A stretch of 25,861 bases of DNA from contig CAYLYM010000050.1 of assembly GCA_964387645.1 (NCBI GenBank), positions 1-25,861 of the forward strand, written 5' to 3'. This document shows positions 10,201 to 17,754 of this stretch, in pieces. The first letter of the stretch is position 1. Each line of letters opens with the position of its first letter. Position numbers and translations under genes: made by a program. The notes beneath the pieces are model-generated. The model saw only the letters and a list, made by a program, of their open reading frames with translations, was not told the DNA's origin and searched no databases. The DNA comes from CAYLYM01 sp964387645 (GTDB lineage Bacteria > Calditrichota > Calditrichia > RBG-13-44-9).

Positions 10201-10272
10201 GACCCTTCGATTACAATCAGGGTGCTCCTTCAGTTATGCCAGGAGTGACACTTCGAATATGCTCGGGCGGCC
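10201..10272. repeat. Three degenerate tandem units of about 24 bases
   Basis: Three adjacent units start with (C)CCTTCG-, CTCCTTCAG- and CACTTCGAA-like sequence and end with CAGGGTG, CAGGAGTGA and CTCGGGCGG. The first two form short stem-loops (ACCCT/AGGGT and CTCCT/AGGAG). The pattern resembles the CTTCG...CTCAGGGTGA type of dispersed intergenic repeat seen in many bacterial drafts. It lies downstream of the DUF3052-like gene on the opposite strand and is more GC-rich than its surroundings. The rest of 9958-10298 holds nothing I can support. Confidence 0.45.
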
Positions 10273-10298
10273 CCAAAATCTGATTTAAAGTGAACTCA

Positions 10299-10748
10299 TT
10301 AATTATTTTTAATCCGTTCTTTTCCTTTTTCACTCAGGGCAAATTTTCTTTTCATGGTCTTGATATAATCTACATTTCGAAATCTCAGAGCAGACCAGTC
10401 CTCATCGATTGAAATCTGGGTAACGGGTTCAAAATTCATCGTGCCTAATATATCCCAACCTTTGTCCCGGGAAATATCGCATTTATATTTTTTAGAAGAT
10501 TTCTTTGGATAAGATATCCACAAATGGCCATCACCGTCCAAACTATCCACAGCCAGTTTGGCATACTTCTCCACCTCTTTTTGAGTTTTAACAAAAAGAT
10601 GAATAAACCTATATTTTTGTTGTGGTTTTGTATGGATTTCTACAGGAATATTCTGAATCACCGGCTGATATTCCTCAGGGGCATTCATTATCAGTATGGG
10701 ATTTTGATCCTAGAACTTAAGTTTCTTAAGAACAGGATGTTCTGCCAT
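10299..10748 (-). pseudogene. DUF3052-type gene with an in-frame TAG at codon 13
   Basis: Reading from an ATG at 10748 gives MAEHPVLKKLKF, then TAG (10712-10710), then DQNPILIMNAPEEYQP and a further open 129-residue frame. The product resembles DUF3052 proteins, which have unknown function: the MNAPEEY start of the conserved part, IHLFVKTQKEVEKYA, LWISYPKKSSKKYKCDISRD and a late DEDWSALRFR are typical. The 12 residues before the TAG also fit the family's N-terminus (KKL-F then a charged residue), so the TAG interrupts one gene and is not simply upstream of it. AAGGAGG precedes the ATG, but only 2 bases separate GGAGG from it. The gene lies 74 bases after tdh on the same strand and was probably co-transcribed. 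TAG ends other genes here (rhamnosidase, PorV-like), so general recoding is unlikely. Recent nonsense mutation or sequencing error are the alternatives; re-initiation at the ATG at 10688 has no visible ribosome site. Confidence 0.72.
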
Positions 10749-10822
10749 ATCCTCCTTCTTTAGAGAATTCTTAATAAAACAGATGATTCGTCTTTACAAA
10801 TGCTCCTGGCAAACAGGCTGAA

Positions 10823-11866
10823 TTATTCATCCACCCAGTTCAAAATTACTTTACCCGAGTTACCCGAACGCATGATCTCGAAAGCTTCTTCGAATTCTGT
10901 ATAATGAAATTTATGAGTAATTACTGAACTGATATCCAGCCCGGTTTGCAACATGGATTGCATTAAGTACCAGGTTTCGAACATTTCTCTGCCATAGATA
11001 CCTTTAATGGTAAGCATATTGAAAATAACAGTATTCCAATCAATAGTCAGATTACCCGATGGAATTCCTAACAGGGCGATTTTTCCGCCATGACACATAT
11101 TGACAATCATCTCTTTAAAGGCTTCACCACTACCAGACATTTCCAGACCCACATCAAAGCCTTCTTTCATTCCTAATTCTTTCTGAACCTGAGCGATGGT
11201 TTTTTCCTTAACATTGAGCGCCACGGTTGCCCCCATTTTTTTAGCCAATTCCAGTCGATAAGGATTTATATCAGTGGTGACAATATACCTGGCTCCGGCA
11301 TGTTTTACGATAGCCGTTGCCATTAAACCAATGGGTCCAGCACCGGTGATGAGAACATCCTCTCCTAAAACTTTGAAAGCTAAAGCCGTATGAGTGGCAT
11401 TACCAAATGGATCAAAAATACTTAAAATGTCCATAGGGATATTAGGATCACAATGCCATACATTTGCTACAGGTATACAGATGTATTCAGCAAAAGCGCC
11501 AGGTCTGTTCACCCCCACACCTTTTGTTGCGTTGCATAAATGCCTTCGTCCCGCCAGGCAATTACGGCATCTGCCACAAACAATATGACCTTCTCCAGAA
11601 ACCACCTCTCCGATCTTAATATCATGAACGTTACTGCCAAAATCCACCACTGTTCCCACAAATTCATGACCGATCACCATCGGTACAGGAATTGTATTCT
11701 GAGCCCAGGCATCCCAATTCCAAATGTGCACATCCGTTCCACAAATGGAAGTTTTATGTACTTTGATTAGTACATCATTAATACCTACTTCTGGCACAGG
11801 AACTTCGTCTAACCAGAGACCAGGTTTTGGATATTTTTTGACCAGTGCTTTCATCATTTTTTGCAT
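10823..11866 (-). CDS. tdh: L-threonine 3-dehydrogenase, zinc- and NAD-dependent
   Basis: Oxidises L-threonine to 2-amino-3-oxobutanoate with NAD in the cytoplasm; Kbl ligase normally completes conversion to glycine and acetyl-CoA, but kbl is not in this window. The 347 residues match bacterial Tdh along their whole length: TSICGTDVHIWNWD with catalytic zinc Cys42, PVPMVIGHEFVG, the four-cysteine structural zinc loop CGRCRNCLAGRRHLC, GVGVNRPGAFAEY, SIFDPFGNATHTAL, the nucleotide-binding GAGPIG and the family-specific IKGIYGREMFETWY. The ATG at 11866 is preceded by GGAAGGA at a suitable distance; a second Met lies three codons in. The gene runs opposite to the flanking carbohydrate genes. A threonine role is favoured over a sugar-alcohol role because of the near-complete match to Tdh signatures. 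Confidence 0.92.
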   Translation of the reverse strand: MQKMMKALVKKYPKPGLWLDEVPVPEVGINDVLIKVHKTSICGTDVHIWNWDAWAQNTIPVPMVIGHEFVGTVVDFGSNVHDIKIGEVVSGEGHIVCGRCRNCLAGRRHLCNATKGVGVNRPGAFAEYICIPVANVWHCDPNIPMDILSIFDPFGNATHTALAFKVLGEDVLITGAGPIGLMATAIVKHAGARYIVTTDINPYRLELAKKMGATVALNVKEKTIAQVQKELGMKEGFDVGLEMSGSGEAFKEMIVNMCHGGKIALLGIPSGNLTIDWNTVIFNMLTIKGIYGREMFETWYLMQSMLQTGLDISSVITHKFHYTEFEEAFEIMRSGNSGKVILNWVDE

Positions 11867-12024
11867 CAGAACTATCCTTCCCTATTTATAATGAAAAATT
11901 TGTTCATGTTTCTTTGCTCAATCTACTTTAAAGTAAATAACCCCATTTTAATATTCAATATTTTTGATAAATTCATAAGTTTATTTCAGTTTTATACTGT
12001 AAAAGCTCAATAAATAAAAATCAA

Positions 12025-12053
12025 TTGAAAATCAAAGAAACGGTCTCTATAAT
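12025..12053 (+). promoter_or_regulatory. Candidate sigma70 promoter with a perfect -10
   Basis: TTGAAA (12025-12030), a 17-base spacer and TATAAT (12048-12053) make the best sigma70-type match seen in the window. A start near 12060 would lie almost 500 bases before the PorV-like start codon, so it implies a very long leader, a small RNA, or an unused chance match in AT-rich DNA. Confidence 0.35.
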
Positions 12054-12489
12054 CAATACTTGCGATCCCTTAGAAACACAGAAATAAACTTATTTAATTT
12101 ACCTTTTATTTTAAAATTCACGGATGGAGTTTCTTAAACTTAGAGCACTTTTATAAAACCAATTGTATAAATATTTCTTTTTCACAATCTTAATATAGAA
12201 TAAAAGTAGAAATTGTATGTGAAAATAACAAAGTTATTCAAAAATGATTTAGACAGTTTTTCGAGTATGTAAAAAATTCCTTAATGCCAGCTAAAACTTT
12301 TTCTAAGTAAGATTAATGTAAAAAAAATTAACACAATAGAGTATATGAATCGGGTGATAACAAGCAAATTTTCTGAAGATAGGCCCTTCAAAATTAAAAA
12401 AAGAGTTTAAAATTTAAACACTAAGAAAGTTTAAGATTTAATTTTAACTTAATTTAGGTATATTAAACAATCGATTACAATAAAGCGCT

Positions 12490-12524
12490 TCGAAATTATC
12501 GGAATTTTTGGCATATAATATGCA
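12490..12524 (+). promoter_or_regulatory. Candidate promoter and palindrome just before the PorV-like gene
   Basis: TATAAT (12514-12519), with a poorer TCGAAA (12490-12495) 18 bases upstream, would place transcription start about 30 bases before the gene. The -10 is embedded in a 13-base palindrome GCATAT-A-ATATGC (12511-12523), a possible operator. The same bases read as TGGCATA-N4-ATGCA (12509-12524), one mismatch from a sigma54 -24/-12 element with correct GG-GC spacing. Sequence alone cannot choose between these readings. Confidence 0.35.
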
Positions 12525-12556
12525 ATTTTTTTAGATAAAAAATAAAGAGAGTGCCA

Positions 12557-13864
12557 ATGATTTTCAGAAGTATGATAAGATATTTTATTTTAATTTTTGT
12601 CGTATTTTATTTTTTATCATCCGGAATACTAAAAGCTAATGAATCCTCCGGATTGTATTTTCTAAAACTAAATAAAGGAAGCCGTGCATTAGGTATGGGC
12701 AATGCTTATACAGCTCTATCTTCCGACTTAAATGGGATATACTTCAATCCATCTGGAATAGGATTTCTTAATTATTCTTCAATTATGTTTTTCCATTCGA
12801 ATTGGATCGAAGATATATCCATTGAGAATTTTGCATTCTCTTTCCCATATAATAAATTTAATTTTTCAGGCGGGATCAATTATCTCCATATGCCAATGAT
12901 AGACAAATATGAGATTGATCCTTTGACTGGATCACCCATTGAATCAGGTCAATTCTCAGCTAATAATTTTGTATTCCAGATGGGATTGGCATACAGATTT
13001 AATTGGAATTTAGCTTTAGGATTTCAACTTAAATTCTTTCAAGATAACATTGACAATTACTCAGCTAGTGGCTTTGCTTTCGATGTTGGTCTTCTATACA
13101 AACTACCTATCGATTATTTTAGATTAGGCTTTGCAATACAAAATATTGGTCAGCCTGTTAGATATGATAAGCGCGATGAAAAATTACCCCAAACTTTTAG
13201 AGCAGGAATTGCTTATCAATTGCCATATCATACGATTACATTTTCCCTGGATGCTGTTAAAACTAGATACACCAAAACAAAATTATATTTCGGGGCAGAA
13301 TTTGAATTTCTTAATAGCTTCTTTCTTAGAAGTGGTGTTAACTGGGATAACCCTGTAGAATCAAATTATTATCTGGGATTAGGTTTTAAGATACTGGACA
13401 ACTATGAAATAAATTATGCTTTTCTGCCGATGGGAATTTTAGGAAATACACATCATTTTGAGTTTACATTTAAATTTGGAAGATCATTCAGATCCTCGTC
13501 GAACAAATTTAAAGAAAACAATCAAAGAAAAGAGGAAATATTAAGAACTTTTAACAAAAACCAAAAAAATATTTTAAATAAAAAATCAAAACAATTAATC
13601 CAGCCACCAACCGAAATTAAATATTTAAAAGTTAACGATCAAATCTTCCTAGTGTGGAATGATGTTAAAATACAGGATGTTAAGTATAATGTTTATGTAA
13701 AATCCAAAGATAGTAATAAATTGTTTAAAATTACCGACACTCCGATAACCGACAATTATATCAAATTTAAATCTCAGAACAATAAGTTAAACTTAACATT
13801 TTTTGTTACCACAGTCTGGAAAGATCTGGAAAGTAATCTATCAAAACCAATTGAAATAAAATAG
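12557..13864 (+). CDS. PorV/UPF0164-like outer-membrane barrel with C-terminal fn3-like domain
   Basis: Probably an outer-membrane beta-barrel of the PorV/PorQ (FadL-like) group, some members of which shuttle type IX secretion cargo. I prefer the ATG at 12557, after GAGAG (12547-12551), over the in-frame GTG at 12551; this gives 435 residues. A signal peptide ends near residue 28. The mature part opens with the characteristic FLKLNKGSRALGMGNAYTAL and LNGIYFNPSG, followed by alternating aromatic beta-strands to about residue 318, including SGGINYLHMPMI, ALGFQLKFFQD, LGFAIQNIGQP and the FRAGIAYQLP type repeats of the family. A Lys/Asn-rich linker (about 318-350) leads to a fibronectin-III-like domain (about 350-435). 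Standard PorV ends at the barrel, so the extra domain is unusual. Codon use is distinctly more AT-rich than in the glycosidase genes. It faces a T9SS-type secreted protein (14568-15797). Confidence 0.72.
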   Translation: MIFRSMIRYFILIFVVFYFLSSGILKANESSGLYFLKLNKGSRALGMGNAYTALSSDLNGIYFNPSGIGFLNYSSIMFFHSNWIEDISIENFAFSFPYNKFNFSGGINYLHMPMIDKYEIDPLTGSPIESGQFSANNFVFQMGLAYRFNWNLALGFQLKFFQDNIDNYSASGFAFDVGLLYKLPIDYFRLGFAIQNIGQPVRYDKRDEKLPQTFRAGIAYQLPYHTITFSLDAVKTRYTKTKLYFGAEFEFLNSFFLRSGVNWDNPVESNYYLGLGFKILDNYEINYAFLPMGILGNTHHFEFTFKFGRSFRSSSNKFKENNQRKEEILRTFNKNQKNILNKKSKQLIQPPTEIKYLKVNDQIFLVWNDVKIQDVKYNVYVKSKDSNKLFKITDTPITDNYIKFKSQNNKLNLTFFVTTVWKDLESNLSKPIEIK

Positions 13865-14146
13865 CATTTTTTTAAACTTTTCCCCTTTTCTTACACTAAT
13901 TTATTAAATAGAAACCTCGATTATTGAGTTTATATCTTCAGAATAATATGAATGTACTTTAATTGTAATTTCCACTGTGTTCATTATTAGAGGAATAAAA
14001 GAAGTAAATAACTCCATATTTTCAAAAGGCTTAGCCAATAATCTTCTAACCAACATCCATTTCATATTTGCTATTATGGCAGGCATCAGCCGGTAGTTTT
14101 TCTCAGTGAAAATCCCGATTCATCAGAGACAAGCTAGTCACCTCCC

Positions 14147-14178
14147 TGTGCCCCATCTGAACACCGGACAGGGGCACA
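14147..14178. repeat. GC-rich inverted repeat
   Basis: TGTGCCCC (14147-14154) and GGGGCACA (14171-14178) are perfect 8-base complementary arms around a 16-base loop. The element stands out because it is GC-rich within very AT-rich DNA. It could be part of an RNA structure or the end of a decayed mobile element. Confidence 0.45.
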
Positions 14179-14185
14179 CCATGAG

Positions 14186-14207
14186 AAAAAACAGTCTTAA
14201 AAGACTG
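14186..14207 (-). terminator. Intrinsic terminator on the minus strand
   Basis: On the minus strand CAGTCTT-TT-AAGACTG (14207-14192) is a perfect 7-base hairpin followed directly by six Ts (14191-14186). This has the form of a Rho-independent terminator, although the loop is only 2 bases. It lies about 360 bases after the stop of the secreted fn3/T9SS protein (14568), so it would end that transcript with a long 3' tail, or end an unrecognised transcript from 14210-14560. Confidence 0.5.
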
Positions 14208-14567
14208 AGCTTAATCATAGTTTAACTTTTCTATTCACCGTTTTTATACCGAATTCATATCAATTATTATTTATGAGTTAACTCGAAAAAAGAATATTAA
14301 ATACCTCTCTCGAAATACATCCAGGAACAGTACTAAGGATGATTTTTGTGATGAGCAAAGTAGAGGTTTACCTAATTTAATAAAAATAAAAATATCTAAT
14401 TGAACTTGATAGTCATAAGACTTAAACTTTTTTAAAGTAAGAACTTTCGTTACAACATAGTTATTAATAAAAACATTAAAAAATTCTCCTTTCAATTCAA
14501 ATTTTTGTCAAAATAATCTTTAAGAACGATATTATGCTTGAGACTGAAAATAAATCAAATTTATTCA

Positions 14568-15797
14568 TTAACGAATGACAGCAATTTTACCAGATTGTAA
14601 TTTATTTCCATCTTCATCTTGAAATATGTATATATATAGGCCACTCGGTAACTCCCTATCCTGGTTATCAACGACATCCCATCGCCATCGATTTGACACA
14701 CTCCCTTGTTCAAATTTTTTCTTAAACAATACTTCTCCGGTAATCGAAAAGATCATTAAAGATCGGACTTTGGGAGAGAGATTATCAAAAACAATATAGT
14801 TGTGTCCCTGTGATAATTTAAATGGATTAGGGAATACAATTATTCTTGCTGTTAAATCTTCTCCAGAAGATTGATCTTCTTGTTGTAAAACGCTAATCAA
14901 TAAAGTAATTGATCTTGATTGTTGATCAGGAGCAATGGCATTGACTGTGATTGTTTCTTCCCCATACCATCCAGATTCTACAGAAAAAGTGGCAAGCCTA
15001 GAACTTGGATCGTAATTAACCAGTACATGATTCATACCTGTAAACTCCCATACTAATTCACTGGGCTGGTAGGTAGAAATTGTTACACAAGTATCTAACC
15101 ACAAGATATATTCATCATTCGAGTAAAAGCTAATATCGGGAAACTTAAGTTCAAAAACTTGTTGCACTTCCTTCACAATTTCCAGTTGGATATTTTTCTG
15201 ATCCCAAAAACTATCAGAATCAAAAACAACAAGATTAAAACTTGCCGATCCTATATAATTTTGTGGAGAGGGACTTAATAGAATTTGATTATTTGAAATT
15301 GAAACAGAAATATGCGATTCATTTTTGACAGAGAACTGTAACTGGTTAATATCGTCATCTAAATCTCGTACTACATCATTTAAAGCAACTGTAGTACTCT
15401 GTCCACTTTTGATTTGGGAAAGACTCCAATTAATAATCGGTAGGAAAACACCTACAGTTTCTGAGAAATCAGACACATTCCCATCATTATCAACGGCAAC
15501 CATTTTGTAACGATAATAATTTCCTGGACGAATATTATCTTTATCTACAGTGTGAGTATTTGGATGTGGAATAGTTTGAATCATCACAAAATCTGTAGTT
15601 GAATTTACCGAACGATAAAGTCTATATTCTTTCATATCGGGTTCAGGATTTGGATCCCAAAAGATATTTAGCGAATCTGTCTGGGCTCGAATTAATGAAA
15701 TATTTAAGATAATAAATAAAAAGCAAAAAATAGGATATATTTTCCCTTCACTATTTCTGGATTGCCTCCCTTCAAAATAAATTTTTTTCCTAACCAT
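14568..15797 (-). CDS. Secreted fn3/Ig-like protein with T9SS type A sorting domain
   Basis: This 409-residue protein starts at an ATG with AGGGGA about 9 bases upstream. A basic N-region of about 20 residues leads into a hydrophobic core and a RAQ cleavage site (about 38-39). Residues 41-118 are a fibronectin-III domain (FWDPNPEPDMKEYRLYRS, NYYRYKMVAVDNDGNVSDFS). Residues about 120-205 and 210-300 are two further beta-sandwich, Ig/cadherin-like domains. The end carries FPNPF (322-326), FSITGEVLFKKKF, RWRWDVVDNQDRELPSGLYIYIF and a final basic strand KIAVIR. That is the FlgD-like C-terminal sorting domain recognised by the type IX secretion system. No catalytic motif is visible, so it may be a surface adhesin or a structural protein. 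It is convergent with the PorV-like gene and shares its AT-rich composition and fn3 domain. Confidence 0.78.
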   Translation of the reverse strand: MVRKKIYFEGRQSRNSEGKIYPIFCFLFIILNISLIRAQTDSLNIFWDPNPEPDMKEYRLYRSVNSTTDFVMIQTIPHPNTHTVDKDNIRPGNYYRYKMVAVDNDGNVSDFSETVGVFLPIINWSLSQIKSGQSTTVALNDVVRDLDDDINQLQFSVKNESHISVSISNNQILLSPSPQNYIGSASFNLVVFDSDSFWDQKNIQLEIVKEVQQVFELKFPDISFYSNDEYILWLDTCVTISTYQPSELVWEFTGMNHVLVNYDPSSRLATFSVESGWYGEETITVNAIAPDQQSRSITLLISVLQQEDQSSGEDLTARIIVFPNPFKLSQGHNYIVFDNLSPKVRSLMIFSITGEVLFKKKFEQGSVSNRWRWDVVDNQDRELPSGLYIYIFQDEDGNKLQSGKIAVIR

Positions 15798-16503
15798 TTA
15801 TTTTCCCCTTTTAAAACTCTTTAACAAAGTTATTTTTTCTATTTAATTATATGATTATGCATTAGTCATGCCAAAAAATCAACTTATCCTTTAATTTCAG
15901 CAAATACAAGACTAGAATTTATTTGAAATAATTAGAATTAAAGCACAATTAAATAAAAGAATCTCCTGAATTTTCGAATAATCAACAATTTTTATCATTA
16001 TTAGAGGGTTATTTACTGGTAAAATAATGATATTTGTTATCAAAATCATATTGGATTTGTATAAATAATTTACAATCTAGCTAAATTAATATTTAAGCCT
16101 GAATAATCATTTTTATTAACTGCATCTCTATGTTCCGTAATTCATAATAACCCAATTTATTCATCACATAGTGACCCCTTCTCGGGATAAACCGCAAAGA
16201 ACATAGAGGACGCAGAGTTGTTTTTATTTCAATTTAAAAAAATATTATGATACACAATAATTTAGAACGATCTTGAATTAATTATAACTAAATATCACCT
16301 CAATTAATAGATATTATTCTAACTCTGCATTCTCCGCGAACACTACGGTGAATAATCCAGGATAATTGTTTAAAATTCCTTTAATAACAAAATATTTTTT
16401 GATCCCTTGATTAAACTAATTTTTTTTATAAAATATATACAAATTTTAGACGCGAGTAATGTTTAAATGTCAATTTTTGAAAAAAATAAAAATGAGGGTT
16501 ATT
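15798..16503. other. AT-rich intergenic region with an imperfect inverted repeat
   Basis: About 700 bases between divergent genes, with no supportable coding region. The only structured element is the inverted repeat at 16191-16349, listed separately. GAGGG at 16493-16497 acts as the ribosome site for the lipoprotein start at 16504. Confidence 0.5.
16191..16349. repeat. MITE-like imperfect inverted repeat, about 160 bases
   Basis: A 29-base left arm (16191-16219) and right arm (16321-16349) are reverse complements at 19 of 29 positions by my count. The innermost 8 bases, GCAGAGTT/AACTCTGC, are perfect. The arms are GC-richer than the AT-rich middle of about 100 bases. The arm consensus (ACCGC.GAGAACGCAGAG type) resembles a repeat family common in bacterial intergenic DNA. 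I see no coding sequence inside and no clear target-site duplication. Confidence 0.5.
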
Positions 16504-17259
16504 ATGAGAAAACACATGCTTTATTTGGAGATCATCATACTTATCCTCCTCTCAGGGTGTTCAGAGAAGAATACTTCTCAGGATAAACAGACCCATCGTC
16601 CGAATATTCTAAGCCAGGAAGAATTACAAGAGGGATGGCGATTACTTTTTGATGGAGAAACCACCAGAGGATGGCGTGGAGCAAATATGGACCATTTTCC
16701 CGAATATGGATGGACTATTGAGAATGGCTGTTTGATCGTCAATAAAGGTGGAAGAAAAGCCGGGAAGCGCGGGGGCGACATTGTAACTTTAAAAAAATAT
16801 GCTAACTTTGATTTGCGCTTTGAATTCAAACTTACCCCCAATGCTAACAGCGGTATTAAATACTTCGTGGTTGAATATCCAAATAATGGTAAGGGCACTG
16901 CTATTGGATGTGAATATCAAATCATCGATGACAATCATCCAGCAATAAAGAACGATCCAGATAAAAAAAGATATTTAGCAAGTTTGTACGCCTTGTTTGA
17001 ACCACATAACCGGCCTCTGCGACCGATTGGGGAATGGAACGAAGGTCGCATTGTCGTCAAGGGAAAACATGTGGAACATTGGCTCAATGGCGTAAAAGTG
17101 CTTGAATATGAGCGAGGGAGTAAAGAATTTGAGGAAGCCCGATTAAAAAGTAAATTCAAAAAATATCCGGATTTTGGTATCGTCAAAGAAGGCTATATCC
17201 TGATCCAGGATCATGGGGATGAAGTCCATTTTCGTAATATCAAGATTAAAGAATTATAA
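16504..17259 (+). CDS. DUF1080 (3-keto-disaccharide hydrolase family) lipoprotein
   Basis: I choose the ATG at 16504 because GAGGG lies 6 bases upstream and because it gives a compact lipoprotein signal, MRKHMLYLEIIILILLSGC, with lipobox LSGC and lipidated Cys19. Upstream in-frame ATGs (16459, 16492) would put an unusual polar tail before the signal. The 251-residue product has one DUF1080 concanavalin-like beta-sandwich, with WRLLFDGETTRGWRG, a WTIENGCLIV strand, a GGDIVTLKKYANFDLRFEFKL-type core, NSGIKYFV, GCEYQIIDD, GEWNEGRIVVKGKHVEHWLNG and a final ILIQDHGDEVHFRNIKIKEL-like strand. The Pfam family is now named for hydrolysis of 3-keto-disaccharides; many members remain untested. It is likely anchored at the periplasmic or outer face. 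The next gene is the GH95 enzyme, about 495 bases downstream, so a shared transcript is not assured. A pure carbohydrate-binding role is the main alternative. Confidence 0.82.
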   Translation: MRKHMLYLEIIILILLSGCSEKNTSQDKQTHRPNILSQEELQEGWRLLFDGETTRGWRGANMDHFPEYGWTIENGCLIVNKGGRKAGKRGGDIVTLKKYANFDLRFEFKLTPNANSGIKYFVVEYPNNGKGTAIGCEYQIIDDNHPAIKNDPDKKRYLASLYALFEPHNRPLRPIGEWNEGRIVVKGKHVEHWLNGVKVLEYERGSKEFEEARLKSKFKKYPDFGIVKEGYILIQDHGDEVHFRNIKIKEL

Positions 17260-17754
17260 TAAGAAATAAATCAGTTAAGCTAAGCAGGCATTCTGTCTGT
17301 AAATGAAAAAACTGAACCGTTTAAAATACTGAAAGTCATGCAGAGCAATTCGCTGAATCGCTTTGCCATTACAAAATAAACCCATTCACTTAACAAGCTT
17401 TCGCCGGTGATACACCTGAACGTCTTTTAGACTATAAGAGATCATCAAAATAAAAACAGAATACTTAAAATAAAGATTGACTGTTAAATACCACTTTTAC
17501 ATTTTCGAATTGGATATTCGTAATACATGATGCCATTTTCCTCAAAAAATAATTTACAAAGAATTTTTTTATTATGAAGCATTTTGATAATTACAATTTT
17601 CTAACACCATTCAGTAAAAAGATCGCACCATTAGAATCGAAAAAGTTGATCAAAAACAAATCTGAAAATGCTTCATTCTCAAAAAGTTTAACAATTAATA
17701 TTTCCAATCAGAATTGCATGGTAAATTAAAATGGACATAAAAATTGGTGGTAAG
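17260..17754. other. Intergenic region before the GH95 gene
   Basis: About 495 AT-rich bases with no gene. It contains the imperfect palindrome GCAATTCG-C-TGAATCGC at 17345-17361, related to the one at 4614-4630. No convincing promoter or terminator was found. Confidence 0.45.
17345..17361. repeat. Imperfect palindrome related to the 4614 copy
   Basis: GCAATTCG and TGAATCGC are complementary at 6 of 8 positions around a C. The left arm is identical to the perfect palindrome at 4614-4630. Both lie in intergenic DNA upstream of a secreted glycosidase gene. Confidence 0.3.

Larger units (their letters stand above)
11867..12556. other. Long AT-rich divergent intergenic region
   Basis: About 690 bases between divergently transcribed tdh and the PorV-like gene. 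No open frame longer than a few dozen codons is convincing. Two plus-strand promoter candidates are listed separately (12025-12053 and 12490-12524). Nothing else is recognisable. Confidence 0.5.
13865..14567. other. Intergenic region between convergent genes, with a GC-rich island
   Basis: About 700 bases. Most is AT-rich and featureless. A short GC-richer island at 14087-14180 contains an 8-base-arm hairpin, and a minus-strand terminator-like hairpin follows at 14186-14207. Minus-strand open frames at 13904-14086 (60 codons) and 14271-14495 (74 codons, TTG start) have no ribosome site placed before the start codon and no recognisable protein motif, so I do not call them genes. Confidence 0.5.

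Noticed and set aside
13904..14086. Minus-strand open frame of 60 codons
   Set aside because: No ribosome site before its ATG, no recognisable motif, and AT-rich composition expected to give such frames by chance.
14090..14130. A minus-strand peptide reading DESGFSL, reminiscent of the IS630 transposase DDE motif
   Set aside because: Only seven residues match, stops lie on both sides in that frame, and no other transposase motif or terminal repeats are found nearby. Chance is likely.
14271..14495. Minus-strand open frame of 74 codons with a TTG start
   Set aside because: The AAAGGAGAA lies inside the frame after the TTG, not before it, and the product is a low-complexity Phe/Leu/Lys-rich sequence with no family resemblance.
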